Source: Amaurobius ferox (lineage: Eukaryota > Arthropoda > Arachnida > Araneae > Amaurobiidae). Taken from it: a DNA stretch of 64,000 bases. Below, in pieces: positions 45,318 to 57,705 of the stretch (position 1 is the stretch's first letter; every line of letters begins with the position of its first letter). The position numbers and the translations under genes were made by a program. Under the pieces are notes generated by a model. It saw nothing but the letters and a program-made list of their open reading frames with translations. It was not told where the DNA came from and did not search any database. Location: the NCBI GenBank assembly GCA_951213105.1, contig OX578135.1:160261250-160325249 (forward strand), written 5' to 3'.

Positions 45318-45689
45318 CGTGCTATTCGTGCTACTATTGCTCGGCGAATTGTACGCTCTTTCGATACAGATATTGAACGTTCTATGTTGTACTATTATAG
45401 CATGCCGAATATCACGTTCTTCTGACACGGTCTTCGGAACGTTTTTATTGAACTATTGTAGAACGTCAAACAGTACACTTTACACGCACAAAAATTGAAC
45501 GTTCTATGTTGAACTATTATAGAACTTCCAATATCACGTTCTTTTGGCACAGATAAAGAACGTCTTATATTGTACCATTGTAGAACGTCGAACATCACGT
45601 GCAAATAACACCAAACAACGTTATAACACTTATAACACTATCTTTGAACGCATTCTGAACGTACTCTGAACGTGCCGGTGCTACTTGGG
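45318..45689. repeat. About 60-bp tandem repeat ending in inverted CCCAAGTAGCAC
   Basis: Units start near 45378, 45438, 45498 and 45559. Each has GAACGTTCTATGTTG(A/T)AC, TATTATAGAA and AATATCACGTTCTT-like words. The right end is GTGCTACTTGGG (45678-45689), the inverse of the end at 24493-24504. It directly abuts a PAL element that lacks its tip. Probably the same non-autonomous DNA element family as at 24.5 kb. Confidence 0.6.
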
Positions 45690-46663
45690 TTGTGACAGGA
45701 TCGAAGAGTCGAATATTAAATTTCGACTGAAAAGCACGTTATAGACAAACGAACCTTTTTGAGGTAATGAGTAAAGTATATATATATATTTATTTATATA
45801 TAAACGTTTCAAGCATCCCTGATCACGAATCAAGCATTTTTGAGGTGATGTATGTGTGTGTGAAAGTGTCTGTGTGGGTGTGTGAAAGTATGGGTGTGGG
45901 TGTCAGTGAGTCTGTGAAGACGATATTTCACGAACAAATGGAGCGACTTGAATGAAATTTGGTACAAAAATCACAATCCGTGAATACTGGAAGCCTATTG
46001 TTTTTAAACGCAATCGAATGTTCAGAAACCCCTAAATTTTCAAGTGAAATTTTGAAAAAATCATCAAAAAATCAAAACCTTTAATAAAGTTACGCAAATA
46101 GACATTTCTTATGTAATTTTTCATTAGAAAACGATTGACATAAACTTTAGAACGCTAGCATGATCCGTTCTAGAGATATTGCACATTTTTCAAATAAATT
46201 TATCAAAAAATCCCATAAATTAAAAAAATATATTAACTGTTAAGAAACATGTTCACTTTTCATCTGTTATATCCTGCGATAAATTGGGTGACATCATTCT
46301 CGTAAATCTAGCTCGTTCCATTCATGAGAAAAGATACTTTAAATAATACTTTTGTATTTGAACGCCAATAGTCATTTATCTGCTATAAGAATAACTTATT
46401 TCTCCGTCCATAACGCTTGGCGACATTTTGGCGGAAGTCGCCAACTTGGAGACTTTTTAAATGTTGCCAAATTAACGAAAATCTCGCCAAATAGATAAAA
46501 CTGACGCTAAATCAATGAAAATGGCGACTAATTAAAGAAAATTCAATATCTTGGAAAGAATATAAGTATCTACTATAAAAATGACATTTTTTTAAACTGT
46601 AAAAGTAGTAAATTCATTGCATTATATAAGGAAAGTCATGTGTTGCCCACATCAGATTTTTTT
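45690..46663 (+). mobile_element. PAL element copy 4, tip lost
   Basis: Begins at TTGTGACAGGATCGAAGAGT, just inside the usual terminal stem-loop. A TATATA-rich insert lies at about 45775-45803, followed by CGTTTCAAGCATCCCTGATC, a GT-rich tract, the conserved body and the far end ACATCAGATTTTTTT. It is fused directly to the CCCAAGTAGCAC-ended sequence at 45689. Confidence 0.85.
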
Positions 46664-47537
46664 ATATGGATTTTGTACCTTTTTATGATTAAGTCATTCA
46701 GGTTGAACTCATAAGTTGCCAAAAATTCTTAATTTCAATATACGCGGTGTTAATTTAATGCCAAAACTTTGTGCTCTGGATCTTTGTACACCAATCGATT
46801 TTCCTTCGATTTAAATAAATCTTTTCACTAATCGGTAATTATATATTTCTTTTCGAGGAGAAAGAAATAAAGTCATTGCATTATGTAGTGAAAGTCGTGT
46901 GCTGTACACATCAAGACAAAATTTGTCGGTCCCTATCGCAAAGTCGTGACACACAGCAAATTTTCTTGCTAACACAGCAGATAACAGATATTCTATGCCG
47001 ACAAGTGAATAATAAGAGCAAAATCGATTCACAGATGCCGTTAGCTACAATAGGAACACGATTTATAATAGTCCTTAATTACGGTCATGGATTTTCTGTG
47101 CATTTCTGATTTTATTCCACTTTTCCTTCGATTTATGTAAATAAGTCTTTTCACTAATTAGGGATTATATATTTCTTCTTGGATAATCTTCCACCATTTC
47201 GTCGATCCTATTTATGTCTTGTTAATATTTCCTAGATCAGAGCTTTTATAACCGTATTTCTCCATTGCAGAAACTTCCGTAGATCGTTTCACTTATAAAT
47301 TATATTTTTTCATAGATGTCGTATCCGATGTTTTTTCACCAGCTGTGGATCGCGCGCACATAATTCCCGTGTCTGAATAGTTTCAAAGCCGAGTGTATAA
47401 TTATGTGATGGTCGTATGTAAAATATTAATAATCTAAATTTTTATACGACTTCTTCATAGGCTAGTGAAAACAGTGCAATTAGAAAGCACTGTACCTCCC
47501 CTTATGAATAGAAAAACAGCCTGAATAAGAGCTGAGT
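46664..47537. other. No gene; isolated decayed PAL far end at about 46861-46912
   Basis: AAGTCATTGCATTATGTAGT, GAAAGTCGTGTGCTGTACAC and ATCAAGA resemble the far terminus of PAL elements, without a body attached. The rest of the stretch is featureless. Confidence 0.4.
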
Positions 47538-47745
47538 AATTAATTGGATGAGATATGGCGATGTAGGAGATTGAAACATTCCTCGCCAATTAGCCCGGCA
47601 CCAAGCTGCATAATTTGATAAGATAAAGGGGGTACATGAGATTAAATAAAGTTCTCGTCCATTAGCCCGCCATCAAGCTGCATAATTCAATAAGATATGG
47701 CGTTATATATGAGATTTATATATTCCTCGCCAACTAGCCTGCCTT
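47538..47745. repeat. About 73-bp tandem repeat, three diverged units
   Basis: Units share GATAAGATA(T/A)..G, ATGAGATT, TTCCTCGCCAA(T/C)TAGCC and GGCA(C/T)CAAGCTGCATAAT. Confidence 0.7.
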
Positions 47746-50700
47746 ATGCCATTTTACTGTGAAGAAACTTGACATTAGTTCAAAAGTGGACTTTTCTGTC
47801 AGAAATGTATCGTCATATTTTAGTGAATTAATTATTATTTTAGTGAATAAGTAATTAATAGTTATTTTAGTGAATTGCGTAAATATACAGGATTCCTAAG
47901 AAATTCCTTATGCACTCCAATAATTTTGTAAGGGAAAGTCCATGAGTGTACACGTTAGAAAGCAACCATTCCCGATCGAATTATAGGGATTGCCGCTCCC
48001 TTAGTGGAGAACTAAAAAAGTAAAGATAACGGAGCAACAAAGCGCGATAGAAGAAACATGTCAATTGGAAAGTTGTAAAGCATTGTCTTAATGAGAAGGA
48101 ATTGATAATAAAACTGTAGCAGAATGCATTTATTTAACACAATAAGGTTATTAGCGGATGGCTGTCCTATTCAGAAATTATACATAAAACAGCACTTACA
48201 TGCGCAGGAATTTGGTGTAGCCTGTTAAATGCGCACCATCATTGATAATGCACATTTGAATTCGAAAAAGAATATTACCCCCAAAAGTTATTTACAATTA
48301 AATCACTGGTTGCAGAAATGAAATAAATTTAAAAATATGAAAAATAGAGTGATGCAGTTACTTTGTTCTTTATATTTAGATATGTACGATGTGTGCATAA
48401 AGGGAGCAAGTTTTTTTTTTAACACTATTACCGGCCTTTGACATATTTTGTTAATTTGTAAAAATAATGAGTCTAGAACTGAATTCTCTTTTCTTCTGGT
48501 AAAAAAAATTAAATGAGTGCAAAGAGGAAATAAGCCTAAGAAATTTAAATTTCAAATGCAAAATAAATAACATTTTAAAAAGAAATGTTTAGAGGCTTAA
48601 ACAAATCATCTTAATCTGCGCATATATGCATGAACTGTATATGTTTTATTCTATATTGCTTAATCAAATAAAATTAAAAATGGGCATAAAATTAAAATGA
48701 GTATATAAAGGGAAATAAGTAAATGAGATTTAAATTTCAAATGCCACACAAATAACATTTTAAGTGACATGTTTAAAGGTTCAGACAATTCATATTTATC
48801 TGCTTTTGAAGTCATCAATTTATCTCAAAATAGACTGAAGTGAAACAAACATGATATAACGGGGTTTTTTTTTCTGAACATCGGGTGGAATGGACTCATT
48901 CTTTTCCAATCAATAATTCAATTAGTCGCTGTGCATTTGGCAGCCAATGACGTATGACAGATATTTATTGCCTTACATATACGTGTTTCATTCATTTTTT
49001 GTGTCGATTCCTACTCAAATGCTATAAAACATTATAATTGGCTTTTATACCTACTTCGTTTTGTTGCCCACTTCGTCACTCTAACTTTTTAATTCTCCTC
49101 TAGGGGTGCTACAGTTCCTTTTATTCGGTCAAGCAGGATCACGCTATTAAAGATAGGCCTAACGTGGACCTACACTCGTAGACCTTTCCTTACAAAGGTA
49201 TTGGGTACTCAATAGCATTTCTAGGATCTTTGTTTAATAAAATAGATAAATAAAAATTAAATATAATTAAAATATATAATAAAAATTCATTTCAGTCTAA
49301 AAATGCCAAAGTTATGTAGAAGCTTAACACTCTACGAGCGAATTTTATGACATTTTGTATTGAATTTCGCTGCATTTATATGTAAAAACTCTTTGCTCTC
49401 GATTCCTATCAAAAACGATAACTCTTAAGTTTGTTTTCGAAACTGCTAACAAAATGGGAGAAGACCTGTACCCGCTGTTACATTTTTTCCACACAACAAG
49501 TCAAGATGAAAGAAAAAAAAATTAAGTCTTTCGAAACGCTTGTTATACGTCCAGAAAATGTAAAATTGTTCCAAATGTCGCAGAGGAACGTCAAGAGGGA
49601 GAGAGGGGGGGGGGAGGAAGCGGAAAGATGTTTTCGCCTCAAAACTTACGGTCTGGATTCGTAATAAAAATATTGCCTTCTGACTTCGTAGTTTTTCAAA
49701 GAGTGCATTCAGTTTATCTCACGAATGTTTTCCAGGTTTTGTAATATGGTTTTTTTTTTCTGGTAATGTCGAATACTCGAGCTCCGTTGCGAGTTAGGTT
49801 ATTCAGTATCATATTTACGTTTGCATGAAATGAAATATTTTATCAACCCCGTCATATAATGCGGTGCATAAAGTTATATAGATAAAAAATATTCCTCTTA
49901 TCCCGTTTATAATATCCAGGCGTTATGTGGAGCACGTCCAATATTATTAATAATTTATTATTAATTTATTATTAATTATCTCGATTAATATTATTAATTG
50001 TTATACCACCCCTATTGAAACATGATTATTATATCACTCCTAACAAAAAGTAATTAATTTGTGACATCCTAGACCTCCAAGAAAAATCTACCTGTTTCAA
50101 GAACAGTAAAACTCACTATATTATTAATCAGGAATATAAAATTAATTTCTTCGCACAACTCCTATTCATAGCCATATCATATCATAACCATATCACCGCA
50201 TCATATTTTTGCATTTTTTTTTTAATTTTACTCAGTTGTATTTCATTTAACATTAAATATGTAAGCCTTACCATTTAATGTAAAATAACCAAGATTCATT
50301 TTTATGTACAGTAGAATCCCAGTTATTTAAATCCTGGTTTATCTGTATTTTGGCTTAACCGAAAGAGTCCTTATTTTATTTTTTCTATTTTGCATATTAA
50401 TTTAATGTGTGTTTAATTATAGTTTATCTTCACTTACTTTTTCTTTAATTTTGATAATGTTATTGGACGTGTATTGATGATAACAATTGATTGACTTAAA
50501 TGTGAGATGTATTAATGTATGATACTGTAGTGATTTTAATAAAATGTGCGAGATACATAGTACGTTGTAAAGAAAGAGACAGATACTGCCTATATTGATC
50601 ATTGTGTATGCACAGTCACTTTATTTCTTTACACATTATATACCGATTTTCTTATCGATTCCGCTTAATTTGGCATCGCTTCAAAGCTGCCGTGCAACGC

Positions 50701-51730
50701 CGCCTTTTAAACAATAACACATCAGCAACAATAGCACACAAACAATATTAAACATATATATTGAAGAATACCACGCTCTGTGGTTTTACATAATAAAATA
50801 AATAACATATTTTAGTAAATATGAAAACAAATTAAGATTGATAATTCGTAGAAATATTTATGATAAACATTAATAATTATGCTTGTTTTGTGAAGTAAGT
50901 TTTGATAACGAAACTAATAAATACCCAGGGTCTCTCCCCCCCCTCCACACACACACACATAATACTTGGATAAACTGTTTTTGAAATATTTCAGTCTTCC
51001 TTCTTCTAATTTTCTAATTTAATCAACTGAGCCTCATTTTAAAATGAGCCACGACAAGAAATGAAAACGATTTTTTTTATTGTAAATTTTATGCAAGTTA
51101 AATCAAATGTCCATTCCAGACTTATTTTGCACGATAAACAACAAAGTAATGAATATAAATAAACAATATAAATAAGCAATTTATGTATGTATCTTCCTAT
51201 GTTCTCCTTTCATCAGCTTTTCTTTATAAATTGTAATAATTATACTCGACTAGTATTTAAGCCTGTCATAAACAAGGAACCTAATACTCGCAACAAATTG
51301 ATAAACTTTTTTTAAAATACATTTAATTTTGTGTAATAATATATTGTGCTTAACGTTAACGTTTATGGTACTTAACGTCGGAATGTTAACTTTATTAATC
51401 GAAAATTGACTCAGGTTGATATTATAAGTTTACAAAGTTCCAGTCTTCTAGGTCACTGAAGACTTCATGAGAGTCTGAAAAGACTTTTCGATCCTATCAA
51501 AAATTCGGCTGCATTCGTTTTTGTTCCATGGTTCATGAAGTGTGCAAAATATGACTCTTCTATGTCCTCGGAGGAGCTTCTGGAAGGGCTGTAAAGACAT
51601 AAACACTTTAGACAATTATTATATAGATGTCATCACATACAGAAATTTTACTATAGGCGAACTGAAATCCTGAAATTTTATGACACCATACACTATTTTA
51701 AGTTTTATTTTTCCAGCAGCTTTCCATTGA
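47746..51730. other. Long stretch without a supported gene
   Basis: AT-rich sequence. CAGTAGAATCCCAGTTATTT at about 50310 looks like a Tigger/pogo-type end, but no partner end was found. Short C-, CA- and TA-tracts are scattered. No coding exon is recognised. Confidence 0.35.
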
Positions 51731-51925
51731 ATTTCGTACATGGTAATTAATACCTAGTATGCACATGGTAATTTCGTACATGGTAATTAATACCTAGTAT
51801 GCACATGGTAATTTCGTACATAGTAATTAACACAATGTACGTACATGGTGATTTCGTACATAGTAATTAATGCCATGTACGTATATGATAATCTCGTACA
51901 TGATAATTAATACCATGATAATGCA
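51731..51925. repeat. 40-bp minisatellite, five units
   Basis: Unit starts at 51731, 51771, 51811, 51851 and 51891. Each begins ATTTCGTACATGGTAATTAA. The first two units are identical and the later ones drift, with changes in TACCTAGTATGCACATGGTA. Confidence 0.92.
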
Positions 51926-53273
51926 TAAAATATTTTGAACACCATCAAAATGCATAAAATATTTTATTCTGAAAGATATTTTGCTCTCTCCTTTGATATG
52001 AACTCATTGAATTAAATCCATTCATAAATTCATGTAACGAGAGATTTAAACTGGCATTTTAATCTGAAAATATTCCCACTGATCGATTTTTCCCCCTGTC
52101 ATCAGAAAATCGCGCATTTCAATAATAGCAAGAGTATAGATATGGCACGAATGCTATCACTTCAATCGATTGGTTAGAAAAGATTAAATGTCTTGTTCTT
52201 TTCTCTGTAAACTCTGTGTTAACGGGCTGTATTGTTTGTTCTACCAACATAAATAATATTACTTTTTCGGAGTAGAGACTTTTGGAGACTTTTTCAGAGA
52301 AGCCAGTCCAAACGCACTTATAGTCTCCATTCTGTACTAGGGAAAACATACATTCGAATAGAAAAAGAATGTTAGTAAAAATTGATGAAATAGAATTGGT
52401 AGGATAGAATTAATAAAAAAATATAGTGACATAGAGACCCCTCAAAAAACTATCCAAAATATAATATATCAGATAAATTCTGAGTTGAGTATAATTTCGA
52501 AAAGATCTGAAAACGATTGAAAAAAAAGTTCTATTAAGGTAAAACCGTAAGTACGTAGTTCAAAAAACTTTATTTCACAGAAAGGAGCAGCATATTTTTC
52601 CCGTAATCCCCAGAGTTGTTTTCAAATCGCAAACTCTTACGATCCTCCAGCACGCAAAGGATTCAATTTTTGTTCTTGTTATGGTCAGGACATCATTTCT
52701 GAAGAAAACATCGTTATCGGACTATTGAGGGATGTCCCAGAAGACGGTCGAAGAAAATGTATTAATAAGTTTTATTTAAAAAAAATTTGAGCAGCAAGCA
52801 CTGTGCTGGTCCTTAAAAGTACCTGAGTTCAATAATACTTATTTCATATACCAAATGCAAGATTGTGAATATGCATTTTTCTCTTAGTCCTGATGGGAAC
52901 CTTGAATTAAACAAAACACCTCGACTATTTTTACTTTTTCTAATAAATGATAAATATATAAATGTGGGCAGAAATGGACATCTTATTCCAACTCACATTC
53001 ATTTTCTCGTTCATTATCCATTAAATTGAGTTTAATTGCACAAAATGACATGGATACTTATTTGAAATTATATCCAATTTACAATTTTAATACATCTTTT
53101 TCATTTGGCAACTTAACGTATTTTTCAACTTCAGCTCATCAAAATATAAAACAAAATTAAATGTTTTGAGACGAGTTCACTTTAAAGCAGAGGTGCCGAA
53201 TCATTTTCATGTTTTCGCGTGTCAAAATTCTAAGAACAATATTTCTTGAGTCGATAACGTGCCGGGTAGTTTA
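51926..53273. other. No gene seen
   Basis: AT-rich sequence. The short frame at 52119-52349 (minus) has no recognised domain. Confidence 0.35.
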
Positions 53274-53277
53274 TTAA

Positions 53278-53590
53278 CCTTTTGCTTACGGGTGGAACAG
53301 CGTCCATCCCAAACGAAGAACTTCTAAAAAGGACGGGTATTTGACATACCCTATCCCAAACAGTTCGATCCCCTTTTGCAGGCATTGGCGTCGCCAATGG
53401 CTGCAAAGGGGGATCGAAGCCATGCCTGCAAAAGGGGATCGAACTGTTTGGGAGCCAATGCCTGCAAAGGGGGATCGAAGGCATGCCTGCAAAAGGGGAT
53501 CGAACTGTTTGGGATAGGGTATGTCAAATACCCGTCTTTTTGAGAAGTTCTTCGTTTGGGATGGACGCTGTTCCACCCGTAAGCAAAAGG
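53278..53590. mobile_element. TTAA-flanked foldback MITE (piggyBac-like ends)
   Basis: TTAA at 53274-53277 and 53591-53594. The left end CCTTTTGCTTACGGGTGGAA and its inverse at the right are identical for the first part and continue as an inverted repeat of more than 110 bp on each side, through AACAGTTCGATCCCCTTTTG. The middle is a set of GGGGATCGAA(C/G/A) words in both directions. It is non-coding and belongs to the same family as the inner element at 20210-22743. Frames on the minus strand are artefacts. Confidence 0.88.
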
Positions 53591-53594
53591 TTAA

Positions 53595-54101
53595 TAAGAA
53601 AAGGCAAACTTTTAGTAAAATATTGATATTTATTCTTGCAAATATTTTATTGAGACCAGTCAGACAATAAACACAACTTCACATGTGTGTATCAATAAAA
53701 TATCTCGCATAAAAAACTATATCAATTATTCATTAATGATAATTTTACAGCAGCACATTGGATACCAAAGGTTTTATATCATGGTTCAAAATTTCGTCAG
53801 TTTAGTAAAACTCACGCTGAATTACATTCACCTGCTGGTCTTTTTTAAAATTTCCTTTTATAAAATTCATTTCATAAAATTACGAATCGTATGTATATGT
53901 GGAAGAGAAGATTGTTGATACAGCCATTGTTAGCGTTTTTAAAGATCTGGGTCATTTTTCAATGCCATTCCAAGTTGTCATTATTTCATTTTCTGCATTC
54001 TTATTAATTTTGCTCTATAATCGATCCCGTTTTCAATTGTTTCCATCTTGAGTCATTGGGTCGTAGATCTTATAGATCATTTTTCTCTGTGAAAGAAATC
54101 A
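53595..54101. other. No gene seen
   Basis: AT-rich spacer. Confidence 0.3.
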
Positions 54102-54146
54102 CTTCATTGCATTATATAGTGACATATGCTGCCCACCTCAATTTTT
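54102..54146 (+). mobile_element. Solo PAL far end, head-to-tail with the next copy
   Basis: TTCATTGCATTATATAGTGA, CATATGCTGCCCACCTCA and a T-run form a decayed far terminus. It ends exactly where the tip of copy 5 begins. Confidence 0.6.
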
Positions 54147-54285
54147 TTACTTTCCTTATATACAATAATGTATAAGGAAAGTATTGTGACAGGGTCGAAA
54201 ATTCGAATTCGAGTTTTCAGCGGGAGAGCACGTTTCAAGCATTCCTGATCACGCATTAAACATTTTTGAGGTGATGTCTGTCTCT

Positions 54286-54320
<35 letters not shown>

Positions 54321-55125
54321 ACTGAGTCTGTGGAGACGATAACTGACGAACGAATGGACCGATTCGAACGAAATTTGCTACAAAAATCACAATCTGTAAG
54401 CACTGGAAGCTTATTGTTTTTATATACAATCGAATGTTCAGAACCCCCTAAATTTTCGAGTGAAATTTTGAAAAAATCGTCAAAAAATCAAAGCTGCTAA
54501 TAAAGTTACGCAAATAGACATTTGTTATGTAATTTTTCATTAGAAAACGATTGACATAAATTTTAGAACGCTAACATGAACTGTTCTTGAGATATTGCTC
54601 ATTTTTTAAAAAAATTATCAAAAAGTCATATAAAATAAAAAAAAAATATTTCCTATTGAGAAACATGTTCACCTTTCATATGTAATACCATGCGATAAAT
54701 TGGGTGACATCATTCTCGTAAAACTAGTTCGTTCCATTCAGGAAAAAATATACTTTGAGTAATACTTTTGTATTTGAACGCCAATAGTCATTTATCTGCT
54801 GTAAGAATAACTTATTCCTCCGTCCATAACACTTGGCGAGCTTTTGGCGACGAATTTGGCGGAATGTGGCCAACTTGGCGACATTTTAAATTGTTGCCAA
54901 ATTAACAAAAATCTCGCCAAATGAATGTAAATGACACTAAATCATTGAAAATGGCGGCTAATGGACGAAAATTCAACATCTTGGAAAGAAGAATAACATT
55001 TTTTAAGAATAACATTTAAATTTTTAAGAATAACTGATAAGAATAGCATTTTTTTAAACTGTAAAAGTAGTAAATTCATTGCATTATATAAGGAAAGTCA
55101 TGTGTTGCCCACATCAGATTTTTTA
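54147..55125 (+). mobile_element. PAL element copy 5
   Basis: Complete copy: TTACTTTCCTTATATAC tip, second palindrome (imperfect), a CT/GT microsatellite (about 54280-54318), conserved body, and far end ATAAGGAAAGTCATGTGTTG then CCCACATCAGATTTTTT. A small local duplication of TTTTTAAGAATAAC lies at 54993-55035. Confidence 0.88.
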
Positions 55126-55167
55126 TTATGTAATGCTTTAATTTTTGCAAGTGTAATAACCATAGAG

Positions 55168-55674
55168 ATAAAAGTAAGGTGTTACAACTTCATATTAAGA
55201 AAACGCCAATATCGTGTGAGACAATCATTTAGGTGACGCTGGGATAAGATTAATAGCCCTACATTGTATATTTTTCTATGGCGAAAGATCTAAAATATTT
55301 ATTTAAACTGCGAATTTCGTAAAAATAAATTATTATCGCAATGCAAAGTAGAACTGCACCAATAAAGAATATTCCTACGTAGTCAAAGATATTTTAAATT
55401 TCAATTTATTTTTATCTTCATATATTCTGTATTCTATCCTACAACTATGGAAAAATGAAAAAACACTGATTAATTATACTCATAATAAGGAAACCTTTAA
55501 TTTAAAAATAACCAAAAATACATATACTAAATACTAAGTCTTTCTGTTGTGTCAACTGGCAATAACAGCTACTTTACTAACACTAGCGACACCAAGATAT
55601 AATTCTCAAAGCATTATGGAACTTTCAAACGTTTCATCCATAGGAGTTTTATCTCAAATTTCTAACTCCATGGT
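55168..55674 (+). repeat. Unidentified dispersed repeat, copy B (about 507 bp)
   Basis: Counterpart of 9798-10305, same orientation, nearly equal length. It starts 42 bp after the far end of PAL copy 5. Confidence 0.8.
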
Positions 55675-55715
55675 AATAAGTTTGACTTATAAACAATTTC
55701 TTCATGCTATCAGTC

Positions 55716-55718
<3 letters not shown>

Positions 55719-55760
<42 letters not shown>
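55719..55760. repeat. (TA)n microsatellite
   Basis: About 20 TA units, ending in TATGTATC. Confidence 0.95.
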
Positions 55761-55763
<3 letters not shown>

Positions 55764-56284
55764 CTTAACGGGCTGTATGTCCCTAAACTCTCTCCCGGTT
55801 TACATCTTAAAACCATTAGAAATATCATTTCCAAGCATAGCTAACCTGAGCTGAAAACCATGACCTTTTGATTAACTTAATGCCTTTTACACAAGTTACA
55901 TTAAAAAAAAAAGAATTTACTGCATGTTCTGTCCAACCACCTGGAAGGTAGCAATTATCAGACAATCAATAGTTTTGGTTCCATGCTCGTCCCACAGAAA
56001 AGGTTCGCAAAACTCGAAACGAAATGGAACTGGAACGTGTGATCTCGAGTTGTGGGTCTCCCTCGCAAGGGTGAAAGCAAATTAAGTGGGTTAACGTCGT
56101 CAAGGTTTCTGGATCAGCCATTGTATCAACGGAAACGCTAAGGTGGAATCGGCAATAATGTTCTAAAAGCTTCTCAGGATCGAGTGTCTTTAATTGCTGA
56201 TTTTGTTTTCCTCCTGCGATTATCTTTTAAGCTTTGACGTTTTTATTGGATAAGATATTTTTGCAAAATCGGTTTTTTCCCCTT
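55761..56284. other. No gene seen
   Basis: Moderate G+C between 55970 and 56160. No recognised exon. Confidence 0.3.
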
Positions 56285-56372
56285 GAATGCATAATGCAAG
56301 TGTAGGAAAGTATTGCAATGACAAAATTCGAATGCAATTTTTTTATGAATTTAGATGTTCGGGGTACTCTAT
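56285..56372 (+). mobile_element. Decayed PAL tip next to a minisatellite
   Basis: GTAGGAAAGTATTG, AATGACAAAATTCGAATGCA and ATTTTTTTATG resemble the PAL order GGAAAGTATTGTGAC...AAAATTCGAATTCGA. No body follows: a 69-bp minisatellite starts at 56373 instead. Confidence 0.4.
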
Positions 56373-57200
56373 AACAATGAATAACTATTTAATCGCAAAT
56401 ATTTTTTATGCAATCGTCTGTTATAGCTATCACCACACTAGAACAATGAATAACTATTTAATCGCAAATATTTTTTATGCAATCGTCTGTTATAGCTATC
56501 ACCACACTAGAACAATGAATAACTATTTAATCGCAAATATTTTTTATGCAATCGTCTGTTATAGCTATCACCACACTAGAACAATGAATAACTATTTAAT
56601 CGCAAATATTTTTTATGCAATCGACTGTTATAGCTATCACCACACTAGAACAATGAATAACTATTTACTCGCAAATATTTTTTATGCAATCGTCTGTTAT
56701 AGCTATCACCACACTAGAACAATGAATAACTATTTAATCGCAAATATTTTTTATGCAATCGTCTGTTATAGCTATCACCACACTAGAACAATGAATAACT
56801 ATTTAATCGCAAATATTTTTTATGCAATCGTCTGTTATAGCTATCACCACACTAGAACAATGAATAACTATTTAATCGCAAATATTTTTTATGCAATCGT
56901 CTGTTATAGCTATCACCACACTAGAACAATGAATAACTATTTAATCGCAAATATTTTTTATGCAATCGACTGTTATAGCTATCACCACACTAGAACAATG
57001 AATAACTATTTACTCGCAAATATTTTTTATGCAATCGTCTGTTATAGCTATCACCACACTAGAACAATGAATAACTATTTAATCGCAAATATTTTTTATG
57101 CAATCGTCTGTTATAGCTATCACCACACTAGAACAATGAATAACTATTTACTCGCAAATATTTTTTATGCAATCGTCTGTTATAACTATCACCTATCTAA
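56373..57200. repeat. 69-bp minisatellite, 12 units
   Basis: Units start every 69 bp from 56373 (56442, 56511 ... 57132). Each begins AACAATGAATAACTATTTA and ends AGCTATCACCACACTAG. Changes are few: GTCTG to GACTG in units 4 and 9, TTTAATC to TTTACTC in units 5, 10 and 12. Because 69 is three times 23, one plus-strand frame stays open over 56287-57255 (322 codons, repeating MNNYLIANIFYAIVCYSYHH). With no conserved domain, no splice context and a repeat origin, I do not call it a gene. Confidence 0.95.
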
Positions 57201-57705
57201 AAGTCCTAGTGCCACTTATGTCAGAGCACAAAATGCAACCTCGAGGGCTGGATGAACTCATGTATACTAATTCGATCATGCTTAATCCAAATCTGAAATC
57301 CATTTTTCAAATTAACCGTAGGATCTGGAGAAATAGCCTCTCAAAGTTTTTACATTTTGCCATTTTTCTGTTTACACTCTCAGGCCGAGGTCTTTGCCAC
57401 AACATAACGTAATTGCATGGCCATGAGATATTAAAGCCTGATTAAATAGTAAAAGGAAAACCGCATACAGCTCAGAGATGAGACTACCTCCATGATTCGA
57501 TTGAATAGGAAAGCCAATATTGAGATGTCATCCCAATTGAAAAATTCAGAATGTAAATATTTAAACCATGGAATTAAAGAGACTGGATTCCTATTTTGTC
57601 CTCAAATTCACGTTTTAAGGAATGCAATGAATACAGACTGTTCATAGATAGATTGGTTGGAGCTGAATTGTATGACTCATAAAATTAGAGAGAGTGTGTC
57701 CATTT
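57201..57705. other. No gene seen
   Basis: AT-rich sequence with no supported feature. Confidence 0.3.

Noticed and set aside
50310..50700. Tigger/pogo-type MITE starting CAGTAGAATCCCAGTTATTT
   Set aside because: No inverted partner end or TA-flanked right boundary could be found.
56287..57255. 322-codon open frame as a gene for a repetitive protein
   Set aside because: It is the by-product of a 69-bp tandem repeat whose length is divisible by three. No domain, signal peptide or splice context supports it.
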